DNA of 64,000 nucleotides from Plecoglossus altivelis. Taxonomy: Eukaryota; Chordata; Actinopteri; Osmeriformes; Plecoglossidae. Made by a program: the position numbers and the translations under genes. The first letter of the stretch is position 1. Each line of letters starts with the position of its first letter. Positions 1 to 13,238 of the stretch are shown here, one piece after another. The DNA is taken from the NCBI GenBank assembly GCA_036571765.1, contig BROE01000001.1, forward strand, positions 3,889,137-3,953,136, given 5' to 3'. A model generated the notes under the pieces. It was not told the DNA's origin. It did no database searches and saw only the letters and a program-made list of their open reading frames with translations.

Positions 1-518
1 GGAAGGTGGTTTGGAGGCCCTCTGACAATACTAGCCTGACTTTAGCAGGATGGAACACAGCAGTAATCCACCTTCAGGCCCGAACTTGGCATGGCCATGA
101 GGCCAAGGTCAGCGCAAATACCTTCGAAATATTGAATTCCTGTGGATTTACGAGGGGCTGAGGAGTAACGCCTTTAGAGGAGAGAACAGTTCTGGAATAG
201 ACCGATCCATCACGACGACAGCCGTGTTTCTTCTGTTGAAGGCCATGGGTGAGACACTGGGAACACTTTCTTGCGCCAGGCAATCCTGAAAATAAAGACG
301 GAGCTGAATCCCAGAGAAATTTCCAAATGGTATTGGATATACTAGCCAGTACTATTATTTGTGATTGGGGTGGGCGTTGCCTAAAAGTGCTCTGAGGTCT
401 CCTCTGTTATGGTGCATGTTTGAATCTGGGTTCCGACGTCTTCTCTGTGCTGCTGCAAATGGAGACACTGACTCCAGACGCATTTCTGACTTGTCTGACA
501 TCATCATCATCAAGCGTC

Positions 519-568
<50 letters not shown>

Positions 569-781
569 GCTGTTGAAAGGCTTTCACTTCCTTCTGCTCT
601 CTCTCTACCTTTCCCATCCCTCTTCCTCTTCACCACTCTCCCTACATCCCATTCCTCAATGTCTCTCTCACACCCCAACCTATAACCACTCATCCTCTCA
701 TGAATCCCCCCCTAAACACACACATACATATTCACTCTCCTCTGTCTCCCCCCACACACTCCCTCCTTCCTCTAGTCCCAG
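1..781. other. nos1ap intron (no exon seen)
   Basis: Sequence upstream of the first recognised nos1ap exon. It holds an ATCA tetranucleotide run (about 518-567) and a pyrimidine-rich tract leading to the acceptor at 780-781. No conserved coding segment was recognised on either strand. Confidence 0.6.
518..567. repeat. (ATCA)n microsatellite
   Basis: About twelve perfect tetranucleotide copies within the nos1ap intron. They create spurious INQS-repeat open frames. Confidence 0.95.
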
Positions 782-909
782 GCTATGCGGATCGTGCGCA
801 CAGTAGGCCAGGCCTTTGACGTGTGTCATCAGCTCACTCTGCAGCAGAGTTCTGAGGAGCAGGAGGACGCTAGCGGGAACGCAGAGGGGACTGATGTCCT
901 GCCAGGTGA

Positions 910-942
<33 letters not shown>

Positions 943-1379
943 GCACGTACGCAAATGCGGGCACACAGACACGCGCGTGCCTACACACCCACACGTGGGT
1001 GCACACATGCACACGCTCCCGAACCCCCACACATGTGCGTGCACATGCTCGCAGACACACAGATCATCTTATTACCAACCACTGATTGTTTACACAGCAT
1101 GACATTCTGGCGTGGTAAATCAGTTTGACTGTGTCTTCGTATCAAGAGAGGAAAGATGGCAGGCAGGCAGGCCAGCAGCGTGGGCTGCAGCAAGTTGTGA
1201 CGTAGCTACTGCCATTGATCTAGGTGGTATGTGTGTTTTGTATGTTTGTGAAAGTTGGAGGATAAATAGATACGGTCTAGTTTAATATGCATTACAATGT
1301 AACTGTAGAATATACATAATCAATATTCACTCTGTCTCTTTCTCATTCTTTCTCGCACCGTCTTCCTCTCTCTTTCTCT

Positions 1380-1448
<69 letters not shown>

Positions 1449-4400
1449 TCTCTCCTTCTCTCAGCTAAGAAGCGATTGGCGCTGTCGGAGGAGACTGACC
1501 TTGAGGCGTCCACGGAGGAGAGTATTGACTGTATGCTGTCTGATCTGGACAAGTCCAAGACGGAAGAAGTGTGCAGCAAAGAGGCAAAGGTGCACTCCGT
1601 CCGCTCGTCATCAACACCAACTTGTCACAGACTTCATAAGTCAAGGCCAACAGCGATACGTGGTCGCAGGCAAACCAATGTTATCTAACACTTTTTCTTT
1701 CACGCTGAATCGATGTAGTTCTTTTTTGACGAGCAGCAGTGCCACAAAGGGCTTTACAGTAGCCAACAGATCCCACAGAAGATCCTCAGAGAAGTCATCT
1801 GGTTTGGTGGTGAACTGAGGTTATTTCTCTTGCTTGGTGAAGCACTTTACCGTTCATCCTTTAGCAATTGAAATTATGATCAATTATACAATCATCGTAA
1901 ATCACATCCCTCCCTCCCACCCTCCCACACAACCATAAACAAACTAGAAACCAACAGATGTGACCTTCAAAGACAGGACACGCATGTAGCGCTTTAGATC
2001 AAAGGGGGGGTTTCTCTGTGAGGAAGAGTTCAGCAGACTCCCCTGTACCAGTAAGAAGCGTTTTGTTAAGATGCCGTTCGCTGAGAAATATTTCATGGGC
2101 CTGTTAAATATTGATGTTTCCGTGTGGATTATTTATGAAAACACAACCCGGTTCTCCAGCGCTCTGCTAGAATGCGTGTCTGACAAGCCCTGCTTGGCTT
2201 GTCATGAAGGCAGCTGTGTTTGTGAAAAATGGGATTCTTCTTTGGTGAAACAGCTAATCAACAGCCGAATTGTTGTAGGTCTGCTCTGATTTGGGCGCTA
2301 CGTGTTGAATGGAATCCAATAATATTTCCCTTTATAATGTGGCTTTATTTTTTTTCCCTGTATTTAGAATGCTCTGTGGTCATGCGCTCAGCGTGTCAGT
2401 GGTGTCGATGTGTGTCTTATCTCAGGGCATTCTCCTACAGCGTACAGAGTCAAGCAGGGTGAACAGGTCTGCCCTAGATGAGTGCTGCCGACATGATCGA
2501 ACCCAATCCGATCCCATATCTCCCAGCTGGGATCCAACCCCACTGACTAGAACGGCAGATCAGATCTTTTCTGGAACATACTTAGGACACAGCTCTCTAA
2601 GAGCCCCATAATTACTGCAGTCTGCCATCTGATAGCAGCCTGTCTCCGTTCAGTCTATCAGTTCTATTTATAGGCTCCATTGATTGAGTCTGTGGTCGAG
2701 GGCTCTCTGTTCTGGTCTACTCCTCCGTCCTGCCTGTATGGTTGACCTGTATGGGATTGTAGGGAATGGTACGGTGTATGTGTCTCTAATACTACAACGA
2801 TGGAGCTCTCCATGGTGCTATTTTAAATGAACGTAGGACCTGAACAGATAGCAACCATGCAGTATCACAGTTTGCTTCTAGTGCCAGGTTTTCACATTTT
2901 TCTCCTTTTTAAATGTGTGTGTGGCTTTTCAGTAAATACAGCTGTGAATCTGCTTCTCAGTGGCCTGTTTTTGCTCCTCACCACAGGACTCTGCAGAGCC
3001 AGCCCTGCTGCTAAGCTCCCCCAGGCTGGGACCTCCTGCGGCGGGCCTGATGGCGGTGGACTCTCCCTGCTCCATGGAGCACCAGGTGCAGCTCCTCCAG
3101 AGGCAGCTGCAGCAGCAGGAGCAGCAGGCACAGGCTGCCCTGGCTCAGGTACTGGAGCCCCTCACCCTCCACCGTTCTGCGAGTCGTGTTTACTCACACG
3201 GCACCGTCACCAGCCCGCAGGGTGTTTATGTCCTGCAAGTGATGTTAGCCTAGCGCAGCTTGCGAAAATGTAAAAGAAGAAACGTTTAATGGGTGGCTAG
3301 ACAAACGTCTTCAGGAGTGGGGATGACGCTTTGGGGGTGGAGAGGGAGTGTGTGTGTGTGGAGGAGGGCGGAGGGGGAGTGTGTGTGTGGAGAGGGCTGG
3401 AGGGGGATTGTGTGTGTGGAGGGGGGTGGAAGGGGAGTGTGTATGTGGAGGGGGGTGGGGGGGGGGCGGGTAGGCGGGTAGGCGATTGTTTCTTGACCCC
3501 AGCTGACAGCAGGGGGTTGGCTGAGTTCCATGGGGACGGTCGGCCTCCGCTGCGCTGGCTCACAGATGCTAATCAAAGCCTTTCAGGAGCAGGCAGGTCG
3601 CCGTCTCCTTGGGCTGATGAACGCCACCGTCCACAGGTGTCCCTGCCTTCTCATCATCGACTTCCAATGACGTGTCGGTTCTAAGGAAGGATTGTGCGTC
3701 GAAAGAGTCGGGCGGAGAGGCGCATCAGCTTTGATCATCTTGTTGACGTGTGTCATGGCGTTTCCGGAGTTTCCTCCCCCCTTCCTAATCTGTGCTTGTG
3801 TGGGTGTTTGCATCTGTTTCTGCTTGCGTTGCTTGTGTGTGTGTGTGTGTGTGTGTGTACGTCTGTGTGAGCGTGTGTGTGTGGACGTGTGTGTTTGCCT
3901 TTGTATGTATGCGTGCGATTGTGTTTGCGCCTGTGTGTGTGCGTGTGTTTGTCCAGGTGCGTGTGCTACAGGAGCAGCTGTCGGTGGAGGTGTGTGCAAG
4001 GACAGAGGCCCAGGCCCGCGTGGAGCGGCTGCTGCAGCAGAACACAGACCTCCTGCAGCACATCTCCCTGCTGGTCAGACAGATCCAGGAGCTTGAGCTC
4101 AAAGCGTCTGGGAAAATCAACTCCAGTGAGCAAACGTTTCTGTTTTTCTCTCCCTCTGTCTCCCCCTCTTCTTACTCACTCTCTCTCATTCTCTTTCTAC
4201 GTCCTTTCTGCTAGTCTTTCTTGTCATTCTATCTCTGATCTCCCTCCTCCTCTGTCTCAGTGCCGTCTGTTTCTTATTATCCATCTCTCTCCCTCCTCCT
4301 CCTGTCCTCATCGCTCCCTCCTCGCAGGTGTTGAAACATATTAATTTTCCTGTCAAACCTTCCAACGGCTCGTAGAATTCAGTCCAGCTCAGCTCTCCTG

Positions 4401-5160
4401 CTGCTGCGAGACGCCGTCTTTCTTCCACCGTACCGTTATGAATGATCAAACGTTGACTGTGTAGCTCAGCAAGCATGTCCTCGGCCTGTCGTCTTGCCTC
4501 CGCCCCTCCCATCCCTCGACTCCCTCCATCTGCATCCACGTCTGTCTGTTTTCATTCTCTGCTCTCCACCCTGTTTCGCTCTTTCGTTTTCTCGCCCCGA
4601 TCGTTTATCCTCTCTCTCTGTCTTCCTTTCGGATCTCCTCCTCAGTGGGCTCTCAAGACAGTCTGCTGGAGATCACCTTCCGTGCCAAGCCCCCCAGTGT
4701 GCCTCGTGCCCCCCCCACCCCCACCTCCCCAGACCAAGGTCTGCTCCACCCTCAGGCCCAGATCAGTAATGGCCCCTGGTCCTCCACTCTACCAGGGCCC
4801 TCCACCCCAGGGACCCGAGGCCCAGACATCTGCCCTCTGGGCCCTGGTGGCAGCGTGGTCAGGCTGGAATGTTTCCGCTTCCCCTGCGGTTCAGACAACC
4901 AGGATCAGGGGGAGACTCCCAGTGACGGTGGCCCAGACGAGGGTTCTCCGCTCGGGGAGCAGATCCTTGGAGCCCTGGAGCTGCTGCGGTTCCGGGAGTC
5001 GGGGATCGGCTCGGAGTACGAGTCCAACACAGACGAGAGCGACGATAGAGACAGCTGGGGACAGGGTGAGGGGGCGGGGACGGACGGGGCGGCCCGTCTC
5101 TTTAACGTGCTGAACGCTGAGAGCCCGGCAGACTCCTTAGACGACGACATGGCTGTGTAG
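782..5160 (+). CDS. nos1ap: NOS1AP (CAPON), 3' part: last five coding exons
   Basis: Adaptor that binds the PDZ domain of neuronal nitric oxide synthase and links it to other partners. Coding exons are 782-905, 1465-1589, 2987-3148, 3957-4125 and 4646-5160; phases agree at every junction and give about 364 C-terminal residues. The first exon carries MRIVRTVGQAFDVCH, the end of the PTB domain, so the 5' exons lie before the window. Exons 3 and 4 encode a Q/E-rich coiled coil (VQLLQRQLQQQEQQ, then LLQQNTDLLQHISLLV). The last exon opens with the family block MGSQDSLLEITFR and has the internal nNOS-binding ExF motif (E-C-F, 4867-4875), ESGIGSEYESNTDES, and the C-terminal PDZ ligand DDDMAV. Human ends in EIAV, so position -2 is Met here. 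Identity is firm; the exact start of the first exon is the least certain boundary. Confidence 0.93.
910..941. repeat. (CA)n microsatellite
   Basis: Perfect CA run starting a few bases after the donor at 906-907 of the nos1ap exon. It is followed by imperfect CA-rich sequence to about 1060. Confidence 0.95.
1374..1448. repeat. (CT)n microsatellite
   Basis: Long CT/CTTT tract that forms the polypyrimidine tract in front of the nos1ap acceptor at 1463-1464. Confidence 0.9.
3340..3480. repeat. G-rich imperfect minisatellite
   Basis: Imperfect tandem units of about 30 bp made of GTGTGTG plus GGAGGGGG blocks in a nos1ap intron. It is strongly G-rich on the + strand. Confidence 0.75.
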
Positions 5161-5800
5161 CGCTGCCACCCTCCTCCATACACACACACACACACACACA
5201 CATGATATCTGCCCGTCTTTCTCCAGGCCCGAACCCCTGTCTTGAATACAAAAACTGTTTACTGCCTCTCCTACATCTATGCTGGCCCTCATGTAAATAT
5301 TTCTTTCAACTCTGTCCACTCCTGTCCATGTATTTTTGTTTCTAACAAATCTATGCCACACTACGTTGTGTACATATAGTATTCGCCAGTGTATTATGGC
5401 GTTCGTATGTATGTATGTACGTCTATTTTACAGTGTTTCATTTTCTTTCGGAAACCCGGTATGTGACCTGCTGTGTTGACATTCTCCAGGACCTGTGTTC
5501 TGTCATCATTGGAGCGTAGTGACAGACACCCAGCATGTGCACCCAACCCCCTCTGTTAACACCGATGGACTTGGACTCGATCTCAACGAACAGGCAGAAA
5601 GCTTTTCCCAAAACCGTTTGGTTTTAAGCTTCAAAATGTATGTTGAATGGCAAATAAGAGGAAAAAACCCATTGGTATTATTTCTTTGACTTCGTTAGAT
5701 TGTGAGGTTGTGTGGCCTGAAGCCTGTTAGGCTGCATGTCACCAGGAGTCCTTCCTCTTCATGGAAGAATAAAGGTCTTCATGTCCTCTGCCTTTTCTTG
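5161..5800 (+). other. nos1ap: nos1ap 3' UTR (proximal)
   Basis: Non-coding sequence after the TAG at 5158-5160, with a CA run at 5180-5201. The first AATAAA is at 5768-5773 and a second at 6533-6538, so two alternative 3' ends are possible. Assignment is by position only. Confidence 0.55.
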
Positions 5801-5949
5801 GATGAGGCATCCCTTTGTGTCCAGCCAGCTGCATCCCTGAGACCTGAGTCCTGTCTGCTGCTGGACACTGTGTTCAGGGCTAATGGACGGAATACCTCAC
5901 TGTTGCTCGGGGAGCTCCGCTCCGCGTTAGTCTGCTTTGGTCTTTACCA

Positions 5950-6380
5950 GTTTGCTGTATTCTGCTTTCTTCTGCTTTTCGCTCTTCTATTCTCCTCCAC
6001 GCTATTCTGTTCTACTCTGCTCTATTGTGCTCTGTGTTATTCTGCTCTGCTTTGCACTTTTCTGCTCTGCGCTATTCTGCTCTGCTTTGTGCTATTCTGC
6101 TCTGCTTTGTGCTATTCTGCTCTGCTTTGTGCTATTCTGCTCTGCTTTGTGCTATTCTGCTCTGTGCTATTCTGCTCTACTATGCCCTATTGTGCTCTGT
6201 TATTCTGCTCTGCTCTGTTGTGCTCTGTGGTATTCTGCTGTACTCTACTGTATTGTTATATGCACTACAATGCTCTATGGTGCTCTACTTCACTCTGCTC
6301 TTCTTTGCTCTGTTTTGCCCTGTGCTATTCTGCTCTACTCTGCTCTATTGTGCTCTATTCTACTCTACGACACTCTTCTA
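5950..6380. repeat. Pyrimidine-rich minisatellite, roughly 20-bp unit
   Basis: Degenerate tandem array of TATTCTGCTCTGCTTTGTGC-type units, with the cleanest copies at about 6060-6170. It is open in all three forward frames, which creates long Cys/Leu/Ser-rich spurious ORFs. Confidence 0.85.
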
Positions 6381-6582
6381 ATCTATTCTGTTGTTCCACT
6401 CTGCTACCTTGTGCTCGGCTGTGCTGCTCTACCAGACCAGGGTCACAGCTGTACAGCAGCAGCAGTCTTTGACACTGTTCCAGCATTCTGACTCACTGTA
6501 TTGGGGACAGGTCTTTAAGCACTCTCCAAATCAATAAATGTCCTCCCTCCCTCTCCCCCTTGTTCTTTACAGGCCCCCCTCT

Positions 6583-6587
6583 CTCTT

Positions 6588-6636
<49 letters not shown>

Positions 6637-6711
6637 GTCTCTCTCTCTCGCTCTGTCTCTCTTTCTCTCTCTGTCTCACTCTCTCTCTTCCTCTCTCTCT
6701 CTCTCTCTCTG
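6583..6711. repeat. (CT)n microsatellite, interrupted
   Basis: CT tract with GT and TT interruptions between nos1ap and ddr2. Confidence 0.9.
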
Positions 6712-6719
6712 CATCCAGT

Positions 6720-8323
6720 TGATTTTCAAGGTCGTGTCTGTGGATATGAAGTGAGCTGAAAGTGGAAATGCACTTAGTTGGATGTGTTCCCTTGCTGAAT
6801 TAAATGGCCTTTCCTAAATGCCACGCATGTGCCAGTGCTGTCCTCTCTTTTGAAATGTACCCTGCACTGAAATATGCCTGAACTGAAATATGTCACCATC
6901 GCATTAAGTGTTGTCTCTCTGCTGGATACAAGGTCCTACCAGAGTTACAGACTGACCTTTTCAAAATGTCCCCTGGGGGTATTTATAGTAGTTTGCTAAT
7001 GGGACTGGATTTTAAAAGCCTTTTTCTTCAAGCTAATGTACCCCTACCTATGGTAGGCAGACAGGTACAGTGGGTTGGCACCCTCCAGGTGTCTATTAGG
7101 CTCATGGTGACAACTGTCACCTCGATGGCCCATCTGCGGTCCCTGATTGGTACCAGTTAGGCACCGTGAATGCACATCTTCGGTGTTGAACGCCCTCTCC
7201 TGAGGAGCTTTGAGTCGGACACGACCAGACAGCCCTAAGGCCACCGGCTCTGCGTTCATAAGGACAAGATTGTAGCTCTTAATATTAGCTTCAGGCTAAA
7301 GTAAATCCACTGTATGGAAAGAGTGATCTTTAGTGATCTTTATCCCAGAAGGTGTTTTGTGATTTTGTAACTGATGCTGATCCCATGCATGCTACCCACC
7401 TGTGAGACGTAGCAAAGTTCTCCTATGTTATTTGTTGCTCAAACGATGACTGCATTAAAGATATATATTTATATAGACTTCAACATATTAATTCAGAGAA
7501 AATCTCCCATGGTTCTTTCGGGCTGCTTTGGGGACATCTTCGCGCACTCGACAAATTGTTCGATTGCTCGTCTTTCGATCAACCTCGTAATTTTCTCTCA
7601 CTCTCACGACTCCACCTGGGATGCAGGATGACTCATTACTCTGTTTGACTTTCCTCTCAATTTGTTTCGCATCAAAGGCCAGGAGAGATTTCCATCAGAG
7701 ACTTTACTGCCCCCTCTTGGTCACACTTGGGTACGACGGCAGACCACACAACAGCAGTGCCTGGGCTCGACCTCAAGCAGTTTCACTCAGCTTCCTTTCC
7801 ATGGTTCTTTTCTAACCGCTGTATATGATTAAACCTGGTATTCTACTTCCCATCGCTGTAGGCAGGGAGATATTTTTAACATGTTCAGACGCGGTTCTTC
7901 TGTATTAAGCCAGACAACAAACCTTCGGTGTGTTATTGGCTGTTTGGTGTGGATAAAGCCTCAGTACGTCGACAAATAATTCAGTCATGCAAGAAGCGTC
8001 TGGATGTGCCCAGAACTATGCCTCACTTCAATTTATTCTTTTTTTGTTCTTTGTCCTGTAAGTCTATAAAGCTTATTACTTTGACAGTAATTAGCAGGTT
8101 TTCCACAGCAGGAATGTAAACGCTTGTCCTTTTTCAGTGGCAGTTGGCTGCCCAACAGAGGCAGCTACTACAAACTGCCCCAAGGGGCCATAATTGAAAC
8201 CTTCTGTGGATCAGGTGGAATTCTGGGGCTTTTGGCATCATCCCAAGATTCTCAAAGTGTGTTATTTTCGTGTTTTTTTTTTCATTTCTCTTTCCTGTCA
8301 GAACTTCTTACATCAGCTCTTTC

Positions 8324-8371
<48 letters not shown>

Positions 8372-9391
8372 GCACTCCCTCTCCTTTCTGAGAAAGTCCT
8401 TCCCAGGAAGAGGTCAGCGATTCGGTACAGTGTTGCACAAAGATGTGGATTACTCCCCAAGACACATGAATTTGAAGAAGGAGATACACAGTTAAAAAGT
8501 AAGTTATGTCCGTTTGTCCTGTCCTTACCTTCATTTTAACTGCTGATTTCAAGTCAAGTCAAGTGGCAACATATTTAGAGTTGTTGACGTGGTGTCTGTG
8601 GGTAGCTATTAGATGACTGATGAAAGCAGAAGAGCTGATGAAAGGTCACCTCCCTTGCCTTTCTACTTCTGGTCCCTGACTGACACTCACCCGACTATGA
8701 TGAAGTGATCCCAGATCTTTCCCTTTAAACTTGAACCACTGCACGTTCTCTGGGACTAATTCATCTCTATGGGTTTACATTAGAGAGAGAAAATCAGTCA
8801 GTCTGTACAGACATTGTAAGGGGTGAATGCGGATGTTTAATGATTACCTATATACTGTCGCTAATGCAGCGGGACTGGACCACACAGAAGCCCAGGGCAG
8901 TACTTAGCATGGCTGCACAAGCATCTGCTTCTATCCATGTAATGAAACCACACTCCACAGAGACACACAGTCAGTCCTGTGCTAGCATCCACACTCCCAT
9001 TTTAGGTGCTCCGAACCACACGTATGACTGCCCGCCTGCGCTAAAGAGGCATATTTCACGTGGGACGTTTACAGGGCCTTTTACAAGGTAAATAAACCGT
9101 GGACTCATACTGCATACACTGTGCTGCGGAGGAAGAGTGCTCGTCAACTACCTGTGGTTAGTCACAAGGAGGTCTCTGTCTCCCTTCCCAGCCTCTGATT
9201 TACAGAAGTACCCAACTCTCCACACCTCCGTTATGGGGAGATCGTCTTGAACTGGTGCGCGTTCAGGATCGCCATAGTAATAACGGTTGTAGAACAGGGG
9301 CTGTTCCATGTGAATGATAGAGACGACCCGTGATGTTTGGAACGTCTTCTTCGTGAAGGTCTGATCCAGGTGTGGAGCTGCTCTGGGGGAG
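6720..9391. other. nos1ap-ddr2 intergenic or ddr2 upstream region
   Basis: No conserved coding exon was recognised. It contains a CT repeat at 8326-8371. An untranslated 5' exon of ddr2 may lie here, but nothing decides it. Confidence 0.5.
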
Positions 9392-12300
9392 ATGAAGGCC
9401 ATGGAGGTTCTGCAGATCAGACGCGGTCTCCTGTTCTTCCTGCTCGCCACTGCAGGGAAGTCACAGGTCAATCCAGGTACGGGACTCCGTCTATGATAGT
9501 GTACCACCAAACATAGCGGTCACATATTAGCTATCAAACATGATCGTGGTGTTTAATGACAGGTTAGGATCTTCAGTTTAATGCATAGTGCTTTCGTGAT
9601 GGACACTGGGACAAGATGGTACTTGTGGACATTCAAGCACTGGTGGATTTCTGGAAGGATTTCAGATGAGTGGAGGTTATTCAGTTTGTGTCTGGGTGAC
9701 AGAGTTTGTGTGAGAGAGTATGTGTGTGTGGTTTATACATTGGTCAGACAGCAAATATGCGAGAACAGGCAGGCCTTTTACAGGTAGGGGGGGCACCTAG
9801 GAAAATGTCTGAAAAGCTCTCGGTGAAGGGTATCCTGCTAAAACAGCAGGAGCTGCCCCATGCACTCATGGCTGGTGTGTGTGTGTCTGTGTGTGTATGT
9901 GTGTGTGTGTTTGTTTGTGTATGTGACCAGTGGCATTCAGGTAGACACATACACCTCCTGGGGTTTTCACAGAACCAGCTGTTTTCGTCCTCGACTCTAT
10001 GTCTGTGTTGACGAGAGACTGCTGGAAGGTGGACGCCTGAGTAGAAAGCTGTGTACTACAAACCGATGGAGTACTTGTTCTTTGGTGTTGTTTTCAATGC
10101 AACCGACCGACATCCTGTGATTTGTCTCGCTCTCGGCTCTGGTACAACTGAGGGGAAAACGGATGACAAATAAAGAGTAGGCAATCAGGAGGGTGGCACC
10201 TCCCATCTCTCTTGCTTGGACTGGCAGCTTCACAGGGACGCCTCTGTTCCAGCACAGGGGCCTCTCAGGCCTCCAGGAAGGGGAGGAGGGAGAGGAGGGG
10301 CCCTGGACACTTTAGGCTCTGTTGTAAACCCTACACATACATGTGGCTCGCATACCCAAACACCGGTACACACAAACCAACAAGCCTTAAACCTTAGCCT
10401 TAAAGACATAAACCACGGTACATACATGAGTGACGATGTCCACCCATGTTACAATGCTGGCCTTGTTGCCGTTCGCTGAGTATGTACTCGCTGACGAGTA
10501 GCTGAACGTATGTGTGTTGATTGTGCAAATCCATGTGTATGTGTGTAGGAGTGTGCAGGTATCCCCTAGGCATGACAGGAGGTCAGATCCAGGATGAGGA
10601 CATCTCTGCCTCCAGCCAGTGGTCTGAGTCTACTGCAGCCAGGTTTGGCAGGTAGGCCACAACACATGAGGCCAGACACACCTAATACCTATTATACACA
10701 AAGCATCAAATACACCAACATAGAGATGAAGACACAGAGAGAAGGATGAGACACAACCTAAGTAAACCTCCTTATATTTTTCTCCTCCTCCCTCTCTCCC
10801 TCCTCCCCTCCTCGTTCTTCTCTTTTCTCTCTTCCCCCTCTTCCGCCTCATCCCTCTCTTCTCTCTCTTTCCCCTCCTCCCTCCTCATCTCGCTCTTCTC
10901 TCTCATCTGCCTCCACTCTCCTCCCCTTCCTCCCTTTGCTCCCCAGGCTAGACTTTGACGAGGGCGATGGGGACGGGGCATGGTGTCCTGACATCATGTC
11001 TGAGAGGGACGGCCTGAAGGAGTACCTGCAGGTGGACCTGCGTTCGCTGCACTTCATCACGCTCGTGGGCACCCAGGGTCGCCACGCCGACGGCATGGGC
11101 AATGAGTTTGCCCAGCGCTACCGGATCAAGTTCAGCCGGGACGGCGGCCGCTGGGTCTCCTGGCAGGACAGAAACGGCCGGCAGGTAAGCAGACCCAGAA
11201 AGAGAGACCAGTAGACGGGTCAGAGTCAGAGCGGAACCACTGTAAATAGGGCTCTTTTGTTGTATGAAACAGTATTTAACCTGAATACCAGACCAAGACA
11301 GTGGTAGCAGTTCAGACACATTCAGAAGATGAAAACATCTAAAACACAGTAATCAAACATCTGGTGGTCTTTGCACTTCACCTAAACAACACTTTGGGTT
11401 TGAGTTTTAAAGCGAAGCACATTTTGGAATCCTTCCCTCGCCACTGAGCCCCAGTGATTATCCTGCCACACTGTTCGCCCACCCAACGTCCCTAGTCTGA
11501 AAATAAACAGCGCTGTTCTGGATTAAAAGACTTCCTGTCCTTGCGTCAGGTGATCGAGGGGAACAAGAACGCCTATGATGTGGTGCTGAAGGATCTGGAG
11601 CCGCCCATCGTCGCTCGCTTCGTGCGCTTCATGCCCGTCACTGACCCTTCCATGATCGTGTGTATGAGGGTGGAGCTCTATGGCTGCGAATGGCTAGGTC
11701 TGCCTCTCTTCTAGCTCAGTCTGTCCCACACAGCACCACCGCATGCCAGCGTGTTCATGTAGGACAGTGGTTCCCAACCCTGGTCCTCAGGGACCCCATG
11801 TCCTGCATGTGCTTCCCCGCTCCAACACACCTGATTCAAATACATGGGTCGTTATCCAGCTTTGCAGAAGCTTGCTTATGACCATTCATTTGAATCAGGT
11901 GTGATGGAGCAGGGACGCATCTAAAGAATACAGGACAGGGGGTCCCTTAGGACCAGGTTTGGTGGGGTAACCGCTGATGTAGCAGACACTTTGATCTAAA
12001 GCAGCACACGCAGGGGATTTGAACCACTGACCTCAGCGGTAGAGCGACATTTATCATCTCTAACATGCCCCTGTCTTTATCCCCTCCTACTGTCTTCTTC
12101 CTGGACTGTCTGCAGACGGCCTGGTGTCGTACAGCGCCCCCGCTGGACAGCAGATGACCTACAGGGGGCTGGACGTCTACCTTAACGACTCAGTCTACGA
12201 TGGTGGCGCAGGTGAAAGGTCTGTGGGCTGGAAATCTATAGCTGGGTTGTCTGATGTCCATGCCCATCCTGAAGTTGAGTGTTGTAATAATCCACTCCAA

Positions 12301-13195
12301 CAGTGAGTAATGTTCCTCCCTCCCTCCCTCTCCACCCCTTCTCCCTCCCTCTCCCCATACATGTTCTCCACAGGCTGGCGGAGGGCCTGGGTCAGCTGAC
12401 TGATGGCATGTGGGGTCTGGACGACTTCCTCCAGAGCAACGTCTACGGCATGTGGCCTGGCTATGACTATGTGGGCTGGACCAATGACAGCCTCCCAAAG
12501 GGTTACGTGGAGATGACCTTTGAGTTTGACCATGTCAGGAACTTCACCTCTATGAAGGTGAGAGGTCAGCTGGGAAATCGCCCCCACACCCCCACCACCA
12601 CCCAGCCCACACCCCCACCACCACCAAGCCCATACACCCACCACCATCAAGCCCACACCCCCACCACCACCCAGCCCACACCCCCATCCTCCCCAACCCC
12701 TCCCATTCCCACTAGATCACCAGACCATGAAGACCATGAATCCCTCTAAATGTCTCCCTTCTTCGCAGGTGCACTGCAGTAACATGTTCAGCCGCGGGGT
12801 GAGAATGTTCCGGCAGACCACATGTTTCTTCCGCTCGGAGGCGGACTGGGAGGCCGGCCCGGTGACCTTCAGGCTCCCGGTAGACCGTGTCAGTCAGGGG
12901 GCCCGCTTTGTCACTGTGCCCCTGGGCGACCGCATGGCCAGCGCTATCAAATGTCGTTTTGCCTTCAATGACGCATGGATGCTGTTCAGTGAGGTGGCCT
13001 TCCAGTCTGGTGAGAACAGGAGTCCTGCTATAACAGAGGAGTTTTATCCCTGAAAAAAAATGATGATATACGTTTTCTTTGTTGGGCTTATCTTGATATA
13101 ATACTGTGTCATTTATAAGATTCTTTATTCCTTGTCTCACTCTCTCTCTATCCCTCCCTCTCCCTCTCTCTCTCTATCCCTCCCTCCCACTCTCG

Positions 13196-13238
<43 letters not shown>

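Noticed and set aside
5702..6491. Long Cys/Leu/Ser frames (256, 184 and 118 codons)
   Set aside because: All are translations of the pyrimidine minisatellite in overlapping frames; none resembles a protein family.
8405..8498. Possible 5' untranslated exon of ddr2 (TTCCCAG acceptor, AAAAA/GTAAGT donor)
   Set aside because: The splice sites look reasonable, but no coding or conservation evidence supports it without RNA data.
10557..10558. Downstream ddr2 acceptor GTGTGCAG
   Set aside because: It breaks phase with the signal-peptide exon; the TAG at 10547-10548 gives VNPGVCRYPLG as in the family.
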